Origin: Chryseobacterium sp. G0186
Lineage (GTDB): Bacteria; Bacteroidota; Bacteroidia; Flavobacteriales; Weeksellaceae
NCBI RefSeq assembly: GCF_003815675.1
Contig: NZ_CP033918.1
Coordinates: 4,030,001 to 4,094,000, forward strand
DNA: 64,000 nt
Direction of reading: 5' to 3'
Below are positions 1-8,629 of the stretch, piece by piece (position 1 is the stretch's first letter; every line of letters begins with the position of its first letter). The position numbers were made by a program, and so were the translations under genes. The notes beneath the pieces were generated by a model. It was not told the DNA's origin, made no database searches, and saw only the letters and a program-made list of their open reading frames with translations.

Positions 1-609
1 ATCTATATTTTTCTTATGAATAAGATTTTTGTATTTCTCAAGACCTAAGTTTTCATAGTTCAGTCCGTCTGTATGCTCGAAAGTAAGGAACTTCTCATCT
101 GCAAGGTTTACCTGGCCGTTTTGTACCATTGCTGCATATTCAGGATCTGAAATATGCCCTTTAAAATTAACAGTCTGGTTTTGATCCATCACATATTTCA
201 TATGATCTATCCCCAATACCAATGCTAAATTATCTTTAATAAAATATCCTATTCTGAAATTATACTGCGTTACAGTAAACCAGCTTGGGTCAAAATAGAC
301 GATTCCAAACTTTGTAGGTCTGTCTTGTGCAGTTACATTATTCAACTGAAAATCATACCCGTTTCCCGTAAAATGGATGTCAGAATTACTATAAGCAGCT
401 CTGTTCCAACCATAGAAAAGGAAAACTTGTCCTTTTTTACTTAATGGTAATGGTTTTTCCTTTCTTTCAGCCTTAATCTCCTGCTTTTCATTACTTACAT
501 AAGCTAAGTCCTCTTCAACGGATCTATTATATTGTGTACTATCATTTTTCGTGTTTTGTGCCAACACAAGATTTGACATCATTAATCCAACAACTAATAA
601 CTTCTTCAT
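1..609 (-). CDS. Exported protein, probable outer-membrane beta-barrel (3' end cut by window edge)
   Basis: The reading frame opens at the ATG on the minus strand at 609 and runs off the left edge. The N-terminus (MKKLLVVGLMMSNLVLAQ) is a clean Sec signal peptide with cleavage expected after LAQ. A charged linker (about residues 20-50) follows, then alternating aromatic and polar strands (QVFLFYGWNRAAY, FGIVYFDPSWF, YNFRIGYFI) of the kind found in small outer-membrane barrels. It starts only 6 bp after the nuoF stop and so is probably co-transcribed with the nuo genes, although it is not a known Complex I subunit. I do not recognise the family more precisely. The C-terminus is not in the window. 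Confidence 0.7.
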   Translation of the reverse strand, partial: MKKLLVVGLMMSNLVLAQNTKNDSTQYNRSVEEDLAYVSNEKQEIKAERKEKPLPLSKKGQVFLFYGWNRAAYSNSDIHFTGNGYDFQLNNVTAQDRPTKFGIVYFDPSWFTVTQYNFRIGYFIKDNLALVLGIDHMKYVMDQNQTVNFKGHISDPEYAAMVQNGQVNLADEKFLTFEHTDGLNYENLGLEKYKNLIHKKNID

Positions 610-615
610 TTTTAA

Positions 616-1974
616 CTAAGCATTTTTTTCAACAGCCGGGATAGGATCTGCATAATGTGCCAATCCATAGTTTTGGGTCTGAGATAACTCAGGGTTTTTT
701 ACGTGCCACTCAAATTCATCTCTGAAGTGACGGATTGCTGCTGCAACAGGCCAAGCCGCTGCATCACCTAACGGACAAATTGTATTTCCTTCGATTTTTC
801 TCTGGATATCCCAAAGTAGATCGATGTCTTCCATTTTTCCTTCTCCTTTCTCAATTTTCTTTAAGATCTTATGCATCCATCCCGTTCCTTCACGGCAAGG
901 TGTACATTGTCCACAACTTTCATGGTGATAAAATCTTGCTAAAGTCATGGTGTGATCCACAATACACTGGTCTTCATCCAAAACGATGAAACCTCCAGAT
1001 CCCATCATGGTTCCGGTAGCAAAACCACCGTCTGCCAATGACTCATAGTTCATATATCTTGGCTCTCCGTTCACCGTTCTCAGCAATAGGTTAGCTGGAA
1101 CAATCGGAACAGAACTTCCTCCAGGAATACAAGCCTTTAATCTTTTTCCGTCTTTAATACCACCGCAGTACTCATCAGAGTAAATGAATTCTTCTACAGT
1201 GATGGTCATATCGATTTCGTATACTCCCGGTTTGTTGATGTTTCCACAAGCAGAAATTAATTTCGTTCCTGTAGATCTACCCACTCCGATTTTAGCATAC
1301 TCAGCACCTGTAATATCAATAATTGGAACGATCGCTGCGATAGATTCAACGTTGTTTACCACCGTTGGTCGCTCCCAAAGACCTTTTACAGCCGGGAATG
1401 GTGGTTTTAACCTTGGGTTTCCTCTTTTTCCTTCAAGGGATTCAAGCAATGCAGTTTCTTCACCACAGATGTATGCTCCACCACCTCTTTGTACATAGAT
1501 TTCACAATCGAAACCGGTTCCTAAAATATTTTTACCTAAAAATCCTGCTGCTTTAGCTTCCTCAATAGCTTCTTCCAAAATATCCGGAATCCATGAATAT
1601 TCTCCACGGATGTAGATATAGGAAACATTGGAACCTAAACAGTAAGACGAAATCAGCATTCCCTCAATTAATAAGTGAGGAAGAAATTCCATCAGATATC
1701 TGTCCTTGAATGTTCCTGGTTCAGATTCATCCGCATTGACAACAAGGTGTCTTGGAACGCCTTCCGGTTTAGCCAAAAAGCTCCATTTCATCCCTGTCGG
1801 GAATCCTGCTCCACCACGTCCTCTCAGTCCTGATACTTTTACTTCTTCAAGAATTTCGTCAGGAGTCATTTTCAAGGCTTTCTCTGCTGCTGTGTAACCT
1901 CCCTGTTTACGGTATGTTTCAAAGTAGCGGATACCTTCTATATGTGCGTCTTTAAGTAAAAGTTTTTTACTCAT
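616..1974 (-). CDS. nuoF: NADH-quinone oxidoreductase subunit F (NADH/FMN-binding)
   Basis: 452 aa. This is the 51-kDa-type subunit of respiratory Complex I, which takes electrons from NADH onto FMN and passes them to an iron-sulfur cluster at the cytoplasmic tip of the complex. The glycine-rich nucleotide loop RGRGGAGFPTG (residues 51-61), the SLEGKRGNPRLKPPFP segment and the 4Fe-4S ligands in ESCGQCTPCREG plus TICPLGDA near the C-terminus are all present. Length is normal for the family. It is sixth in a minus-strand operon ordered nuoA-B-C-D-E-F. The next gene downstream is an exported protein rather than nuoG. Confidence 0.97.
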   Translation of the reverse strand: MSKKLLLKDAHIEGIRYFETYRKQGGYTAAEKALKMTPDEILEEVKVSGLRGRGGAGFPTGMKWSFLAKPEGVPRHLVVNADESEPGTFKDRYLMEFLPHLLIEGMLISSYCLGSNVSYIYIRGEYSWIPDILEEAIEEAKAAGFLGKNILGTGFDCEIYVQRGGGAYICGEETALLESLEGKRGNPRLKPPFPAVKGLWERPTVVNNVESIAAIVPIIDITGAEYAKIGVGRSTGTKLISACGNINKPGVYEIDMTITVEEFIYSDEYCGGIKDGKRLKACIPGGSSVPIVPANLLLRTVNGEPRYMNYESLADGGFATGTMMGSGGFIVLDEDQCIVDHTMTLARFYHHESCGQCTPCREGTGWMHKILKKIEKGEGKMEDIDLLWDIQRKIEGNTICPLGDAAAWPVAAAIRHFRDEFEWHVKNPELSQTQNYGLAHYADPIPAVEKNA

Positions 1975-1979
1975 TGTTT

Positions 1980-2016
1980 ATTATGCTTTTAGCTATAGGC
2001 TTATGGCTTCTAGCTT
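1980..2016. repeat. Degenerate AGCTAT/GGCTT intergenic repeat in the nuoE-nuoF spacer
   Basis: The spacer holds near-repeats of the form tttagctat-aggctt-atggctt-ctagctttt. The same theme (tttagctatttgcttccggctattggcta) recurs in the nuoC-nuoD spacer near 3930. It is low-complexity sequence and no reading frame runs through it. Confidence 0.5.
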
Positions 2017-2084
2017 TTTTGTAATTATTTTAAAAATTAACTAAGTTTAAATCCAAAATTCAACATCAGGGATTCAAAATTATT

Positions 2085-2594
2085 TTAGTCTAAAGCAAGC
2101 TGTCCCTGTCTGCAAAGATCAAGGATTTCGTCTACTTTTTCTATTGTTAAATTTTCATGAAAGAATTTCCCAAGCTGCATCATTGGTGCATATCCACATG
2201 CTCCAAGACATTCAGCAGGCTTTAATGTGAACATTCCGTCTTCAGTAGTTTCTCCATCTTTAATGTTCAGTTTGGTTCTGATATGATCAAGAATTTTTTC
2301 GCTTCCACAAACCATACAAGGTCCTGTTCTGCAAACTTCCAAAACATATTTACCTACCGGCTTCATATTAAACATCGTATAGAAAGTAGCCACTTCATAT
2401 ACTTCAATGGGTTGGATACTTAATAGTCCGGCAACATAATCCATCACAGGAACATCTAACCATCCTCCGAATTCTTTCTGTGCTAAGTGAAGTACAGGAA
2501 GAAGAGCAGATTTCTGTCTTCCCTCAGGATATCTTGCGATAATTTTATGTACCTGTGCTAAACTTTCCGGTTTAAAAGCTATTGTTTCGCTCAT
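2085..2594 (-). CDS. nuoE: NADH-quinone oxidoreductase subunit E (24-kDa, 2Fe-2S)
   Basis: 169 aa from the chosen ATG at 2594 (MSETIAFKPESL). An in-frame ATG at 2618 would add eight residues, but these derive from a low-complexity repeat. The protein is thioredoxin-fold and binds the N1a 2Fe-2S cluster of Complex I. The four cysteine ligands are visible in CRTGPCMVCG and ECLGACGYAP. The helical N-terminal part (YPEGRQKSALLPVLHLAQ) is typical. It lies between nuoD and nuoF in the operon and forms the NADH dehydrogenase module with NuoF. Confidence 0.96.
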   Translation of the reverse strand: MSETIAFKPESLAQVHKIIARYPEGRQKSALLPVLHLAQKEFGGWLDVPVMDYVAGLLSIQPIEVYEVATFYTMFNMKPVGKYVLEVCRTGPCMVCGSEKILDHIRTKLNIKDGETTEDGMFTLKPAECLGACGYAPMMQLGKFFHENLTIEKVDEILDLCRQGQLALD

Positions 2595-2597
2595 TTT

Positions 2598-2690
2598 ATT
2601 TGGTTGTAAAATGTACATTGTACAAAGTACAAAGTATTTATTAACTATTTATATTTCAAGTACATTGCACATCTTACATTGTACTTTTTA
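2598..2690. repeat. Degenerate TACATTGTAC-type repeat in the nuoD-nuoE spacer
   Basis: The spacer is built from variations of tacattgtac and aaagtac (gtacattgtacaaagtac, then agtacattgcac, then tacattgtac). It is an imperfect palindromic low-complexity repeat, different from the AGCTAT type in the neighbouring spacers. It supplies the extra N-terminal residues of the longer nuoE frame, which argues for the later start. Confidence 0.55.
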
Positions 2691-2695
2691 CATTT

Positions 2696-3919
2696 TTATG
2701 CGTCTAATTCTCCCGCAATGATATTCATACTACACATCGTTACAATGGCATCTGAAATTACAGAACCTGTAATCATTTCAGGATATGCCTGATAGTAGAT
2801 GAAACATGGTCTTCTGAAGTGAAGCCTATAAGGGCTTCTTCCTCCGTCACTCACAAGATAGAAACCTAATTCTCCGTTTCCTCCCTCTACAGCATGGTAA
2901 ACTTCTCCTTTTGGTACATCAGTTTCTCCCATAACGATTTTGAAATGGTAGATCAATGCTTCCATTTTCTGATATACATCTGCTTTTTCAGGAAGATAGA
3001 AATCAGGAACATCCGCGTGGAATGGTCCTTCCGGAAGGTTTTCGTATGCTTGTTTGATAATTTTAAGTGATTCCCAGATTTCTTGTTGACGAACCATGAA
3101 ACGGTCGTAAGTATCTCCTGAAGTTCCTACAGGAATAATGAAGTCGAAATCTTCGTATGATGAATAAGGTTGTGCAACTCTTACATCGTAATCTACTCCT
3201 GCTGCACGTAGGTTTGGACCTGTGAAACCGTAGCTTAAAGCTCTTTCGGCAGAAATAGCTCCCGTACCGATGGTTCTGTCCATAAAAATTCTGTTTCTTT
3301 CTAATAAAGTACCGAATTCTTTGAATCTTGCAGGGAATGTCTTTAAGAAATCCTGTAATAACTCATGGAATTTTGGAGTGAAGTCTCTTTCAAATCCTCC
3401 GATTCTTCCCATATTGGTGGTCATCCTTGCTCCGCAGATCTGCTCATACATATCATAAATACGTTCTCTTTCGATGAACATATAAGTAAGACCTGTAATT
3501 GCTCCTGAGTCCATCCCGGTTACTCCGTTACAGATCAGGTGATCACCGATTCTTGCCAATTCCATTAGGATAACACGCATATAATCTACACGTTTTGGAA
3601 CTTTAACGCCGATCAGCTTTTCTACCGTCATGTGCCAACCCAGGTTATTGATTGGGGCAGAACAGTAATTCATACGGTCGGTAAGGGTAGTGATCTGAGA
3701 ATAGTTTCTTCTTTCTGAAATTTTCTCAAATGCTCTGTGGATATATCCTACTGTCTGCTCAGCGTGAAGAATTCTTTCTCCATCCATCGTTAAGATATTC
3801 TGGAAAATCCCGTGAGTGGCAGGGTGGGTAGGGCCTAAATTGAGGGTATATAATTGTCCGTCAATCTGTTCCTTACTTTCGTATTGGTTTAGTATATTAG
3901 ATAATGAGTTATCTTTCAT
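2696..3919 (-). CDS. nuoD: NADH-quinone oxidoreductase subunit D (49-kDa)
   Basis: 407 aa. This is the 49-kDa subunit of the peripheral arm, which lines the quinone site together with NuoB. The signature NLGPTHPATHG lies at about residues 27-37, followed by the HRAFEK and GDHLICNGVTGMDSGA segments. The C-terminus (DAIVTMCSMNIIAGELD) is conserved in the family. NuoC is a separate gene here, as in most Bacteroidota, rather than fused as in Escherichia coli. Start and length agree with homologues. Confidence 0.97.
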   Translation of the reverse strand: MKDNSLSNILNQYESKEQIDGQLYTLNLGPTHPATHGIFQNILTMDGERILHAEQTVGYIHRAFEKISERRNYSQITTLTDRMNYCSAPINNLGWHMTVEKLIGVKVPKRVDYMRVILMELARIGDHLICNGVTGMDSGAITGLTYMFIERERIYDMYEQICGARMTTNMGRIGGFERDFTPKFHELLQDFLKTFPARFKEFGTLLERNRIFMDRTIGTGAISAERALSYGFTGPNLRAAGVDYDVRVAQPYSSYEDFDFIIPVGTSGDTYDRFMVRQQEIWESLKIIKQAYENLPEGPFHADVPDFYLPEKADVYQKMEALIYHFKIVMGETDVPKGEVYHAVEGGNGELGFYLVSDGGRSPYRLHFRRPCFIYYQAYPEMITGSVISDAIVTMCSMNIIAGELDA

Positions 3920-3920
3920 A

Positions 3921-3961
3921 ATGATTGCTTTTAGCTATTTGCTTCCGGCTATTGGCTAGAC
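3921..3961. repeat. Degenerate AGCTAT/GGCTA repeat in the nuoC-nuoD spacer
   Basis: This is the second occurrence of the theme seen near 1980: gcttttagctatttgcttccggctattggctag. It occupies most of the gap between the nuoC stop and the nuoD start. Confidence 0.5.
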
Positions 3962-3981
3962 ACCATTGGCCATCCGCTTTT

Positions 3982-4476
3982 TTATCTTCCAAACATATTA
4001 TCGTCCTTGTCGGTTCTGGTACCGTCTTCAAGTCGATATTCCTTCAGCATTGGGTGGTATCCAAGATCTTCCATATTCAAGATAGGTCTAAGATCCGGGT
4101 GTCCTTTAAATTTAATCCCATAGAAATCATACGTTTCTCTTTCCATCCAGTTGGCACCTGCATATAGATCCACAAGAGAATCTACTTCGATGTTTTCTCT
4201 GGACATAAAGATCTTCAGACGTAATCTGAAGTTAGCCATCATATTGTGCAGATGGTAAACAACACCTATTTCTTTTTCCGGAAATTCAGGGTAATGAATA
4301 CCACAAACGTCAGTAAGGAAATTGATTTCTAAAGATGAATCTTTAAGATAATGAATAATCTTCTTGATATCTTCTTTCTTCACTTCAATAGTCAGCATTC
4401 CATACGGTTCTGAACTTGAAATAACAGATTCCGGAAATTCTCTGGTGATTGCTTCTAATACAAATTCGTTTGTCAT
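3982..4476 (-). CDS. nuoC: NADH-quinone oxidoreductase subunit C (30-kDa)
   Basis: 164 aa. This is the 30-kDa peripheral-arm subunit, which packs against NuoD. The family signature ERETYDFYGIKFKGHPDLR is present near the C-terminus, followed by the usual LEDLGYHPMLKEYRLED tail. The N-terminal half holds an alpha-beta domain with LTDVCGIHYPE. It is separated from nuoB by only 6 bp, which supports co-transcription. Confidence 0.95.
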   Translation of the reverse strand: MTNEFVLEAITREFPESVISSSEPYGMLTIEVKKEDIKKIIHYLKDSSLEINFLTDVCGIHYPEFPEKEIGVVYHLHNMMANFRLRLKIFMSRENIEVDSLVDLYAGANWMERETYDFYGIKFKGHPDLRPILNMEDLGYHPMLKEYRLEDGTRTDKDDNMFGR

Positions 4477-4482
4477 TTCCGT

Positions 4483-5043
4483 TTAGTTGCTTATATTGTA
4501 AGAATCTAGTAATTTCTGATATTCAGGCATGTCTCTTCTTCTGATGCTTTCGCTTTCTGCAAGAGCCTGTACCTGCATTACTCCTTCAATGATCTGTTCC
4601 GGTCTTGGAGGACATCCAGGAACGTAAACGTCTACCGGAATAATTTTATCAATTCCTTGAAGCACAGAGTAGGTATCAAAAATACCACCGCTGGAAGCAC
4701 AAGCTCCAACTGCTACTACCCATTTTGGCTCAGCCATTTGAGTATATACTTCTTTTAGGACAGGTCCTAATTTCTTTGATATAGTTCCGCAAACCATTAG
4801 CATATCTGCTTGTCTTGGAGAGAAAGAGTTTCTTTCCATTCCAAATCTTGAAGCATCATAAGTCGGGTTTAGGGTAGCCATAAACTCGATACCACAACAA
4901 GAGGTTGCAAATGGCAATGGCCAAAGTGAAAACTTTCTTGCCATACCGATTACACTGCTCAGTTTTGTTGCGAAAAACCCTTCTCCTTCATATCCTTCGG
5001 GAGCAGGTGCATCTGTTCTTATTACTGGTTTTTTATCTGACAT
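4483..5043 (-). CDS. nuoB: NADH-quinone oxidoreductase subunit B (PSST, N2 cluster)
   Basis: 186 aa. This subunit carries cluster N2, the last iron-sulfur centre before quinone. The adjacent cysteine pair in ATSCCGIEFMA, the GACASSGG segment and VPGCPPRPEQI supply the four ligands. The N-terminal 25 residues are variable. Its position second in the operon after nuoA is standard. Confidence 0.97.
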   Translation of the reverse strand: MSDKKPVIRTDAPAPEGYEGEGFFATKLSSVIGMARKFSLWPLPFATSCCGIEFMATLNPTYDASRFGMERNSFSPRQADMLMVCGTISKKLGPVLKEVYTQMAEPKWVVAVGACASSGGIFDTYSVLQGIDKIIPVDVYVPGCPPRPEQIIEGVMQVQALAESESIRRRDMPEYQKLLDSYNISN

Positions 5044-5125
5044 TTTCTTTGATTTTAGATTTTGAATTATAAACTTTTGGATTTACGTTTTCAAAACCCA
5101 TCATTCACAATTCATAATTTTACTT

Positions 5126-5497
5126 TTATTTATCCCAATCTAACGCGCCACGTTTCCAAACATAGAAAAACGCTACGAAGAAGATCGCAACGAATGTAAG
5201 TACGGCCAGGAATCCTTCCATGCCGAATTCTCTGAAGTTTACCGCGTATGGATAAAAGAATACGATCTCAATATCGAATAGTACGAACAATACCGCAGTC
5301 AGGAAGTACTTGATAGAAAACGGTGTTCTTGCATTTCCCTCACTAGGAACCCCACATTCCCAACTCTGGTTTTTCACAGAATCTCCTTTTTTCTGTTTTG
5401 GACCTAGGAAATGGGCACCAAGTAACGAAACAGCGACAAATCCTACTGCTACCCCTGCCTGGATAAGGATTGGAATATAACTTTCAGGTAAATTCAT
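5126..5497 (-). CDS. nuoA: NADH-quinone oxidoreductase subunit A (membrane)
   Basis: 123 aa with three hydrophobic segments (about residues 9-29, 65-87 and 93-115). The matrix loop contains the family motif SWECGVPSEG and FDIEIVFFYPYA, with acidic residues in the second membrane helix. NuoA sits at the junction of the membrane and peripheral arms near the quinone tunnel. It is the first gene of the minus-strand nuo operon. A TAAATTTG -7 element lies 24 bp upstream of its start. Confidence 0.97.
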   Translation of the reverse strand: MNLPESYIPILIQAGVAVGFVAVSLLGAHFLGPKQKKGDSVKNQSWECGVPSEGNARTPFSIKYFLTAVLFVLFDIEIVFFYPYAVNFREFGMEGFLAVLTFVAIFFVAFFYVWKRGALDWDK

Positions 5498-5520
5498 TTT
5501 TGCATTATTATCTCAATTTG

Positions 5521-5528
5521 CAAATTTA
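5521..5528 (-). promoter_or_regulatory. Probable -7 element of the nuo operon promoter
   Basis: On the minus strand the octamer reads TAAATTTG, a perfect match to the Bacteroidota TAnnTTTG element, 24 bp before the nuoA ATG. I see no convincing TTG at the expected -33 distance. Confidence 0.5.
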
Positions 5529-5618
5529 GCGAATAAACAAGAAAGCATGAAATTTATCAGCTTAAAAGTCGATTGAAAATATAGAAAATATACAATTTAG
5601 AATCAATAAAAATAACGA

Positions 5619-5795
5619 TTATTTCTTCATTTTTTTGAGAAGAGAGTAGGCCATAAATGAAATATATCCAAAAAGAACACTGGCAAAAACAATATTAATA
5701 ACCGTATTTGTTTTGTCATCTTGTGACTGTAAGAAAAAATTATAAATGATAAATCCTGCAATTAAGACGGCAAAGATGATAAGCTGTGGTTTCAT
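5619..5795 (-). CDS. Small two-helix membrane protein, unknown function
   Basis: 58 aa (starts MKPQLIIFAVLIAGF, ends LLKKMKK). It has two hydrophobic segments at about residues 4-21 and 33-54, with a polar loop (LQSQDDKTN) between them and a positively charged C-terminus. It lies alone in the gap between nuoA and the GNAT-like gene, on the same strand. Small two-helix proteins of this kind are common in Flavobacteriia genomes. No function can be assigned. The support is a coherent frame with membrane-protein composition in an otherwise empty gap. Confidence 0.6.
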   Translation of the reverse strand: MKPQLIIFAVLIAGFIIYNFFLQSQDDKTNTVINIVFASVLFGYISFMAYSLLKKMKK

Positions 5796-5865
5796 AGAGT
5801 AAATATAGAAAATTTAAAGATTGCTGGGTCATGAATTGTAAAAGCATTATCCCATTGCTTGTTAC

Positions 5866-7002
5866 TTATTGCCCATCATTTATCATCAAAGAATAGGTTC
5901 TTCTTCTTTTATGGTTTACAGGGTTGTAATCCTGCCAAAGAACCTGTACACTTTTGTTTTCTTCCAGTTCCGGATTAGTTTCCGCAAAATTGATCCCCAT
6001 GCTTGTGAATCGTACAAAAATCTCCTTGAAGATAATTGCCGTTACCCCACGTCTTTGATATTCAGGGTGAATTCCGATCAGGTAAAAATTGGCACGGTCA
6101 TTTTTCTTGCTGGCCTGTAAAAAATGCCACCATCCAAAAGGAAATAGCTTCCCTTTTGATTTTTGTAATGCCTTTGAGTAAGAGGGCATCGTAATGGCAA
6201 AAGAAACCAGTTGCTGGTTTTCATCCACTACACAGATTACATAATTCTTATCAATAAGCGGGAAGTATTTTTCTTTGTAGGTTTTTATCTGTTCCTCTGA
6301 AATTGGAGTATAAGTGGAAAGATGTTTGTACGTTTCATCCAATAACTTGAACATAGGTTCTACATAAGGGAGAATTTCTTCCTTTGATTTGAATTTGAGA
6401 ACGCTAAGCTTATATTTTTGGGCAATTAGTCCACTGAATTTTTCTACCTTTTCAGGAAGTACTTTTGGGAAATTCATTTCATATTCTACCCATTCTTTTT
6501 CCTTAATTAACCCCAGATTTTCAAGATGTTTAGGGTAATATGCATGATTGTAAATTCCAATCATTGTGGCCAGCTTATCAAATCCCATAGTCAGCATACC
6601 TGCCTTGTCAAGATTGGTGAAACCCATTGGTCCCTCAATTTTGTCAATTTGATGTTCTTTGGTATAATCAATGGCTGTTTGGATTAAAGCTTTGGAAACT
6701 TGGGCGTCGTCAATGAAGTCTATCCATCCAAATCGTACCTTTTTGATGCCTAATTCCTTTTCTTCTTTATGATTAATAATTACAGCAATTCTTCCAACTA
6801 CCTTATTGTCTTTTATGGCCAAATATTGTTTGGATTCAGAATAATCTAAGGCTGGATTTTCCTTTGCATCCCAGATCTTCATTTCATCTTTAATAAAGGA
6901 TGGAACATAGTATGGATTATTTTTGTATAAATCCATCGGAAATCTTACGAATTGCTTGAGCTGACCAGCAGTTTTTACTTCAATAATTGAAATTGTAGAC
7001 AT
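5866..7002 (-). CDS. GNAT-fold N-acetyltransferase-like protein (YghO-like)
   Basis: 378 aa. The N-terminal part (PMDLYKNNPYYVPSFIKDE) and the middle (IEGPMGFTNLDKAGMLTMGFD) match a widespread bacterial family related to YghO. The C-terminal third has an acetyl-CoA-binding type motif, YLIGIHPEYQRRGVTAIIF, as in GNAT enzymes. Homologues are sometimes labelled GTP cyclohydrolase in databases, which nothing in this sequence supports. Substrate is unknown. It is monocistronic on the minus strand and divergent from the zinc peptidase. A TATATTTG -7-like octamer lies at 7025-7032. Confidence 0.75.
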   Translation of the reverse strand: MSTISIIEVKTAGQLKQFVRFPMDLYKNNPYYVPSFIKDEMKIWDAKENPALDYSESKQYLAIKDNKVVGRIAVIINHKEEKELGIKKVRFGWIDFIDDAQVSKALIQTAIDYTKEHQIDKIEGPMGFTNLDKAGMLTMGFDKLATMIGIYNHAYYPKHLENLGLIKEKEWVEYEMNFPKVLPEKVEKFSGLIAQKYKLSVLKFKSKEEILPYVEPMFKLLDETYKHLSTYTPISEEQIKTYKEKYFPLIDKNYVICVVDENQQLVSFAITMPSYSKALQKSKGKLFPFGWWHFLQASKKNDRANFYLIGIHPEYQRRGVTAIIFKEIFVRFTSMGINFAETNPELEENKSVQVLWQDYNPVNHKRRRTYSLMINDGQ

Positions 7003-7106
7003 GTTTTTTGAGGTAATTTAAGGACAAATATAAATAATAATATTGTATACTTTGGCACAGTTTTTATATCATTATGGTTAAAAATTGAACACAAAATCTA
7101 TATAAA

Positions 7107-7817
7107 ATGGCGGGTTATTATATCATTATTGGTATTTCAATGCTGGTGAGCTGGTGGGTTTCATCCAGGTTGAAATCAAAATTTGAATATTATTCCAATG
7201 TACATCTGCGAAACGGCCTTTCGGGGAAAGAAGTTGCAGAGAAAATGTTGAGAGATAACGGGATTAATGATGTTCAGGTAATATCAGTTCCCGGACAGTT
7301 GACGGACCACTATAATCCAGCAGATAAAACAGTAAACCTTTCAGAAGGGGTATATATGCAGAGAAATGCAGCATCTGCAGCAGTAGCAGCCCATGAATGC
7401 GGACATGCCGTACAGCATGCCAGAGGATATTCAATGTTGAACCTACGTTCTAAGTTGGTTCCTATTGTCAATATAAGTTCCAATCTGATGCAGTTTGTTC
7501 TTATAGCAGGTATAGCAGTAATGGCAGCCTCAAGAACAATAGAAAATCCAAACGGAAACACCACTGTTTTGGCGATTGGGGTAGCCATGTTTGCAGTAAC
7601 CACTCTTTTTGCTTTTGTAACATTGCCCGTTGAGTATGATGCAAGTAACAGAGCAATGAAATGGCTTAAAGATACTGGAACGGTTACAGCTGAAGAATTT
7701 GTTGGAGTTCAGGATAGTTTGAAATGGGCAGCAAGAACTTATGTGGTAGCAGCCCTAGGATCATTGGCTCAGCTTCTTTACTGGGGATCTTTACTTCTTG
7801 GTGGAAGAAGAGATTAA
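7107..7817 (+). CDS. Membrane zinc metallopeptidase (YugP-type)
   Basis: 236 aa. It has an N-terminal membrane helix (YYIIIGISMLVSWWV) and two further helices at about residues 125-142 and 152-172. The metal-binding motif HECGH lies at residues 96-100 within AAVAAHECGHAVQHA, and the third-ligand region is PVEYDASNRAMKWL. This matches the neutral zinc metallopeptidase family of Bacillus YugP. The active site should face the cytoplasm or membrane. It is a single gene with nothing else in its transcription unit. Confidence 0.85.
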   Translation: MAGYYIIIGISMLVSWWVSSRLKSKFEYYSNVHLRNGLSGKEVAEKMLRDNGINDVQVISVPGQLTDHYNPADKTVNLSEGVYMQRNAASAAVAAHECGHAVQHARGYSMLNLRSKLVPIVNISSNLMQFVLIAGIAVMAASRTIENPNGNTTVLAIGVAMFAVTTLFAFVTLPVEYDASNRAMKWLKDTGTVTAEEFVGVQDSLKWAARTYVVAALGSLAQLLYWGSLLLGGRRD

Positions 7818-7900
7818 TCATTCATTACAATCAATTAAATATAGACATCTCAGATCCTTTTCTGGGATGTTTTTTTATTTTTGGATTTACTATTTTGTGG

Positions 7901-8503
7901 CTAATCATTAAATTCAAATGACACATGTTGAATCTCTGATAGTTTTTCAGATATGCTTTCCTTTTGTGCTAACTTTAATGAAGCGGTAAGGATGCAGTTT
8001 TCATTAGCATCAAAATTAAGCACTTTTGCATCAAATTTTGAAAGAAGCGTAAAGATGATATTCTGCTGATTAAAATTAAACTGAATTTCAATTTCCGTCT
8101 CAAGTTCTCTTGTAATAATATTGGCTTCTTCAAGGGTGAGCTTGGCAGATTCCTTGTATGTTTTTACGAGTCCCGAGACCCCAAGTTTGGTTCCGCCATA
8201 GTAACGAACTACAATAACCAGTATATTGGTGACTTCATGGGCTAACAATTGGTTGAAAATAGGCAAACCTGCACTTCCTGACGGCTCTCCGTCGTCATTA
8301 GCTCTATAATTTTCGCCGGTTAATCCCATTCTGAAAGCATAGCAGTGGTGTGTTGCCTTTGGATGTTCCTCTCTCACTTTTTCCAAGGCACTTTTCAGCT
8401 CCTTTTCATTGGTGACAGGGTAGGCAAATCCAATGAACTTGCTTCCTTTCTCTTTTATTAAGGTATTTTCTATGGGGGTTTCTATGGTTTTGTATTCAAA
8501 CAT
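7901..8503 (-). CDS. YigZ/IMPACT-family protein
   Basis: 200 aa. The N-terminal UPF0029 domain contains the signature GSKFIGFAYPV, then HHCYAFRMG, the DDGEPSGSAGLPI segment and VVRYYGGTKLGVSGLV. A ferredoxin-like C-terminal domain follows from about residue 130. The family is linked to translation regulation (eukaryotic IMPACT, E. coli YigZ), but a biochemical activity is not established. Length and domain order are typical. Confidence 0.9.
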   Translation of the reverse strand: MFEYKTIETPIENTLIKEKGSKFIGFAYPVTNEKELKSALEKVREEHPKATHHCYAFRMGLTGENYRANDDGEPSGSAGLPIFNQLLAHEVTNILVIVVRYYGGTKLGVSGLVKTYKESAKLTLEEANIITRELETEIEIQFNFNQQNIIFTLLSKFDAKVLNFDANENCILTASLKLAQKESISEKLSEIQHVSFEFND

Positions 8504-8586
8504 TTCCTCTCAGCAGTTAGTTTTGCAAATTTAAAACTTTAGAATTCACTATCCATGTGTATTCGTGAAAAAGTCTTTTAATAAAA

Positions 8587-8606
8587 AAAGAGCGTTTCCG
8601 CTCTTT
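8587..8606 (-). terminator. Intrinsic terminator of the bacteriocin-like gene
   Basis: On the minus strand an 8-bp perfect stem (AAAGAGCG/CGCTCTTT) closes a GAAA tetraloop and is followed by a T run. It lies 23 bp beyond the stop of the small Cys-rich peptide gene. Confidence 0.85.
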
Positions 8607-8629
8607 TGATTTGTATGTACTTATAATAG

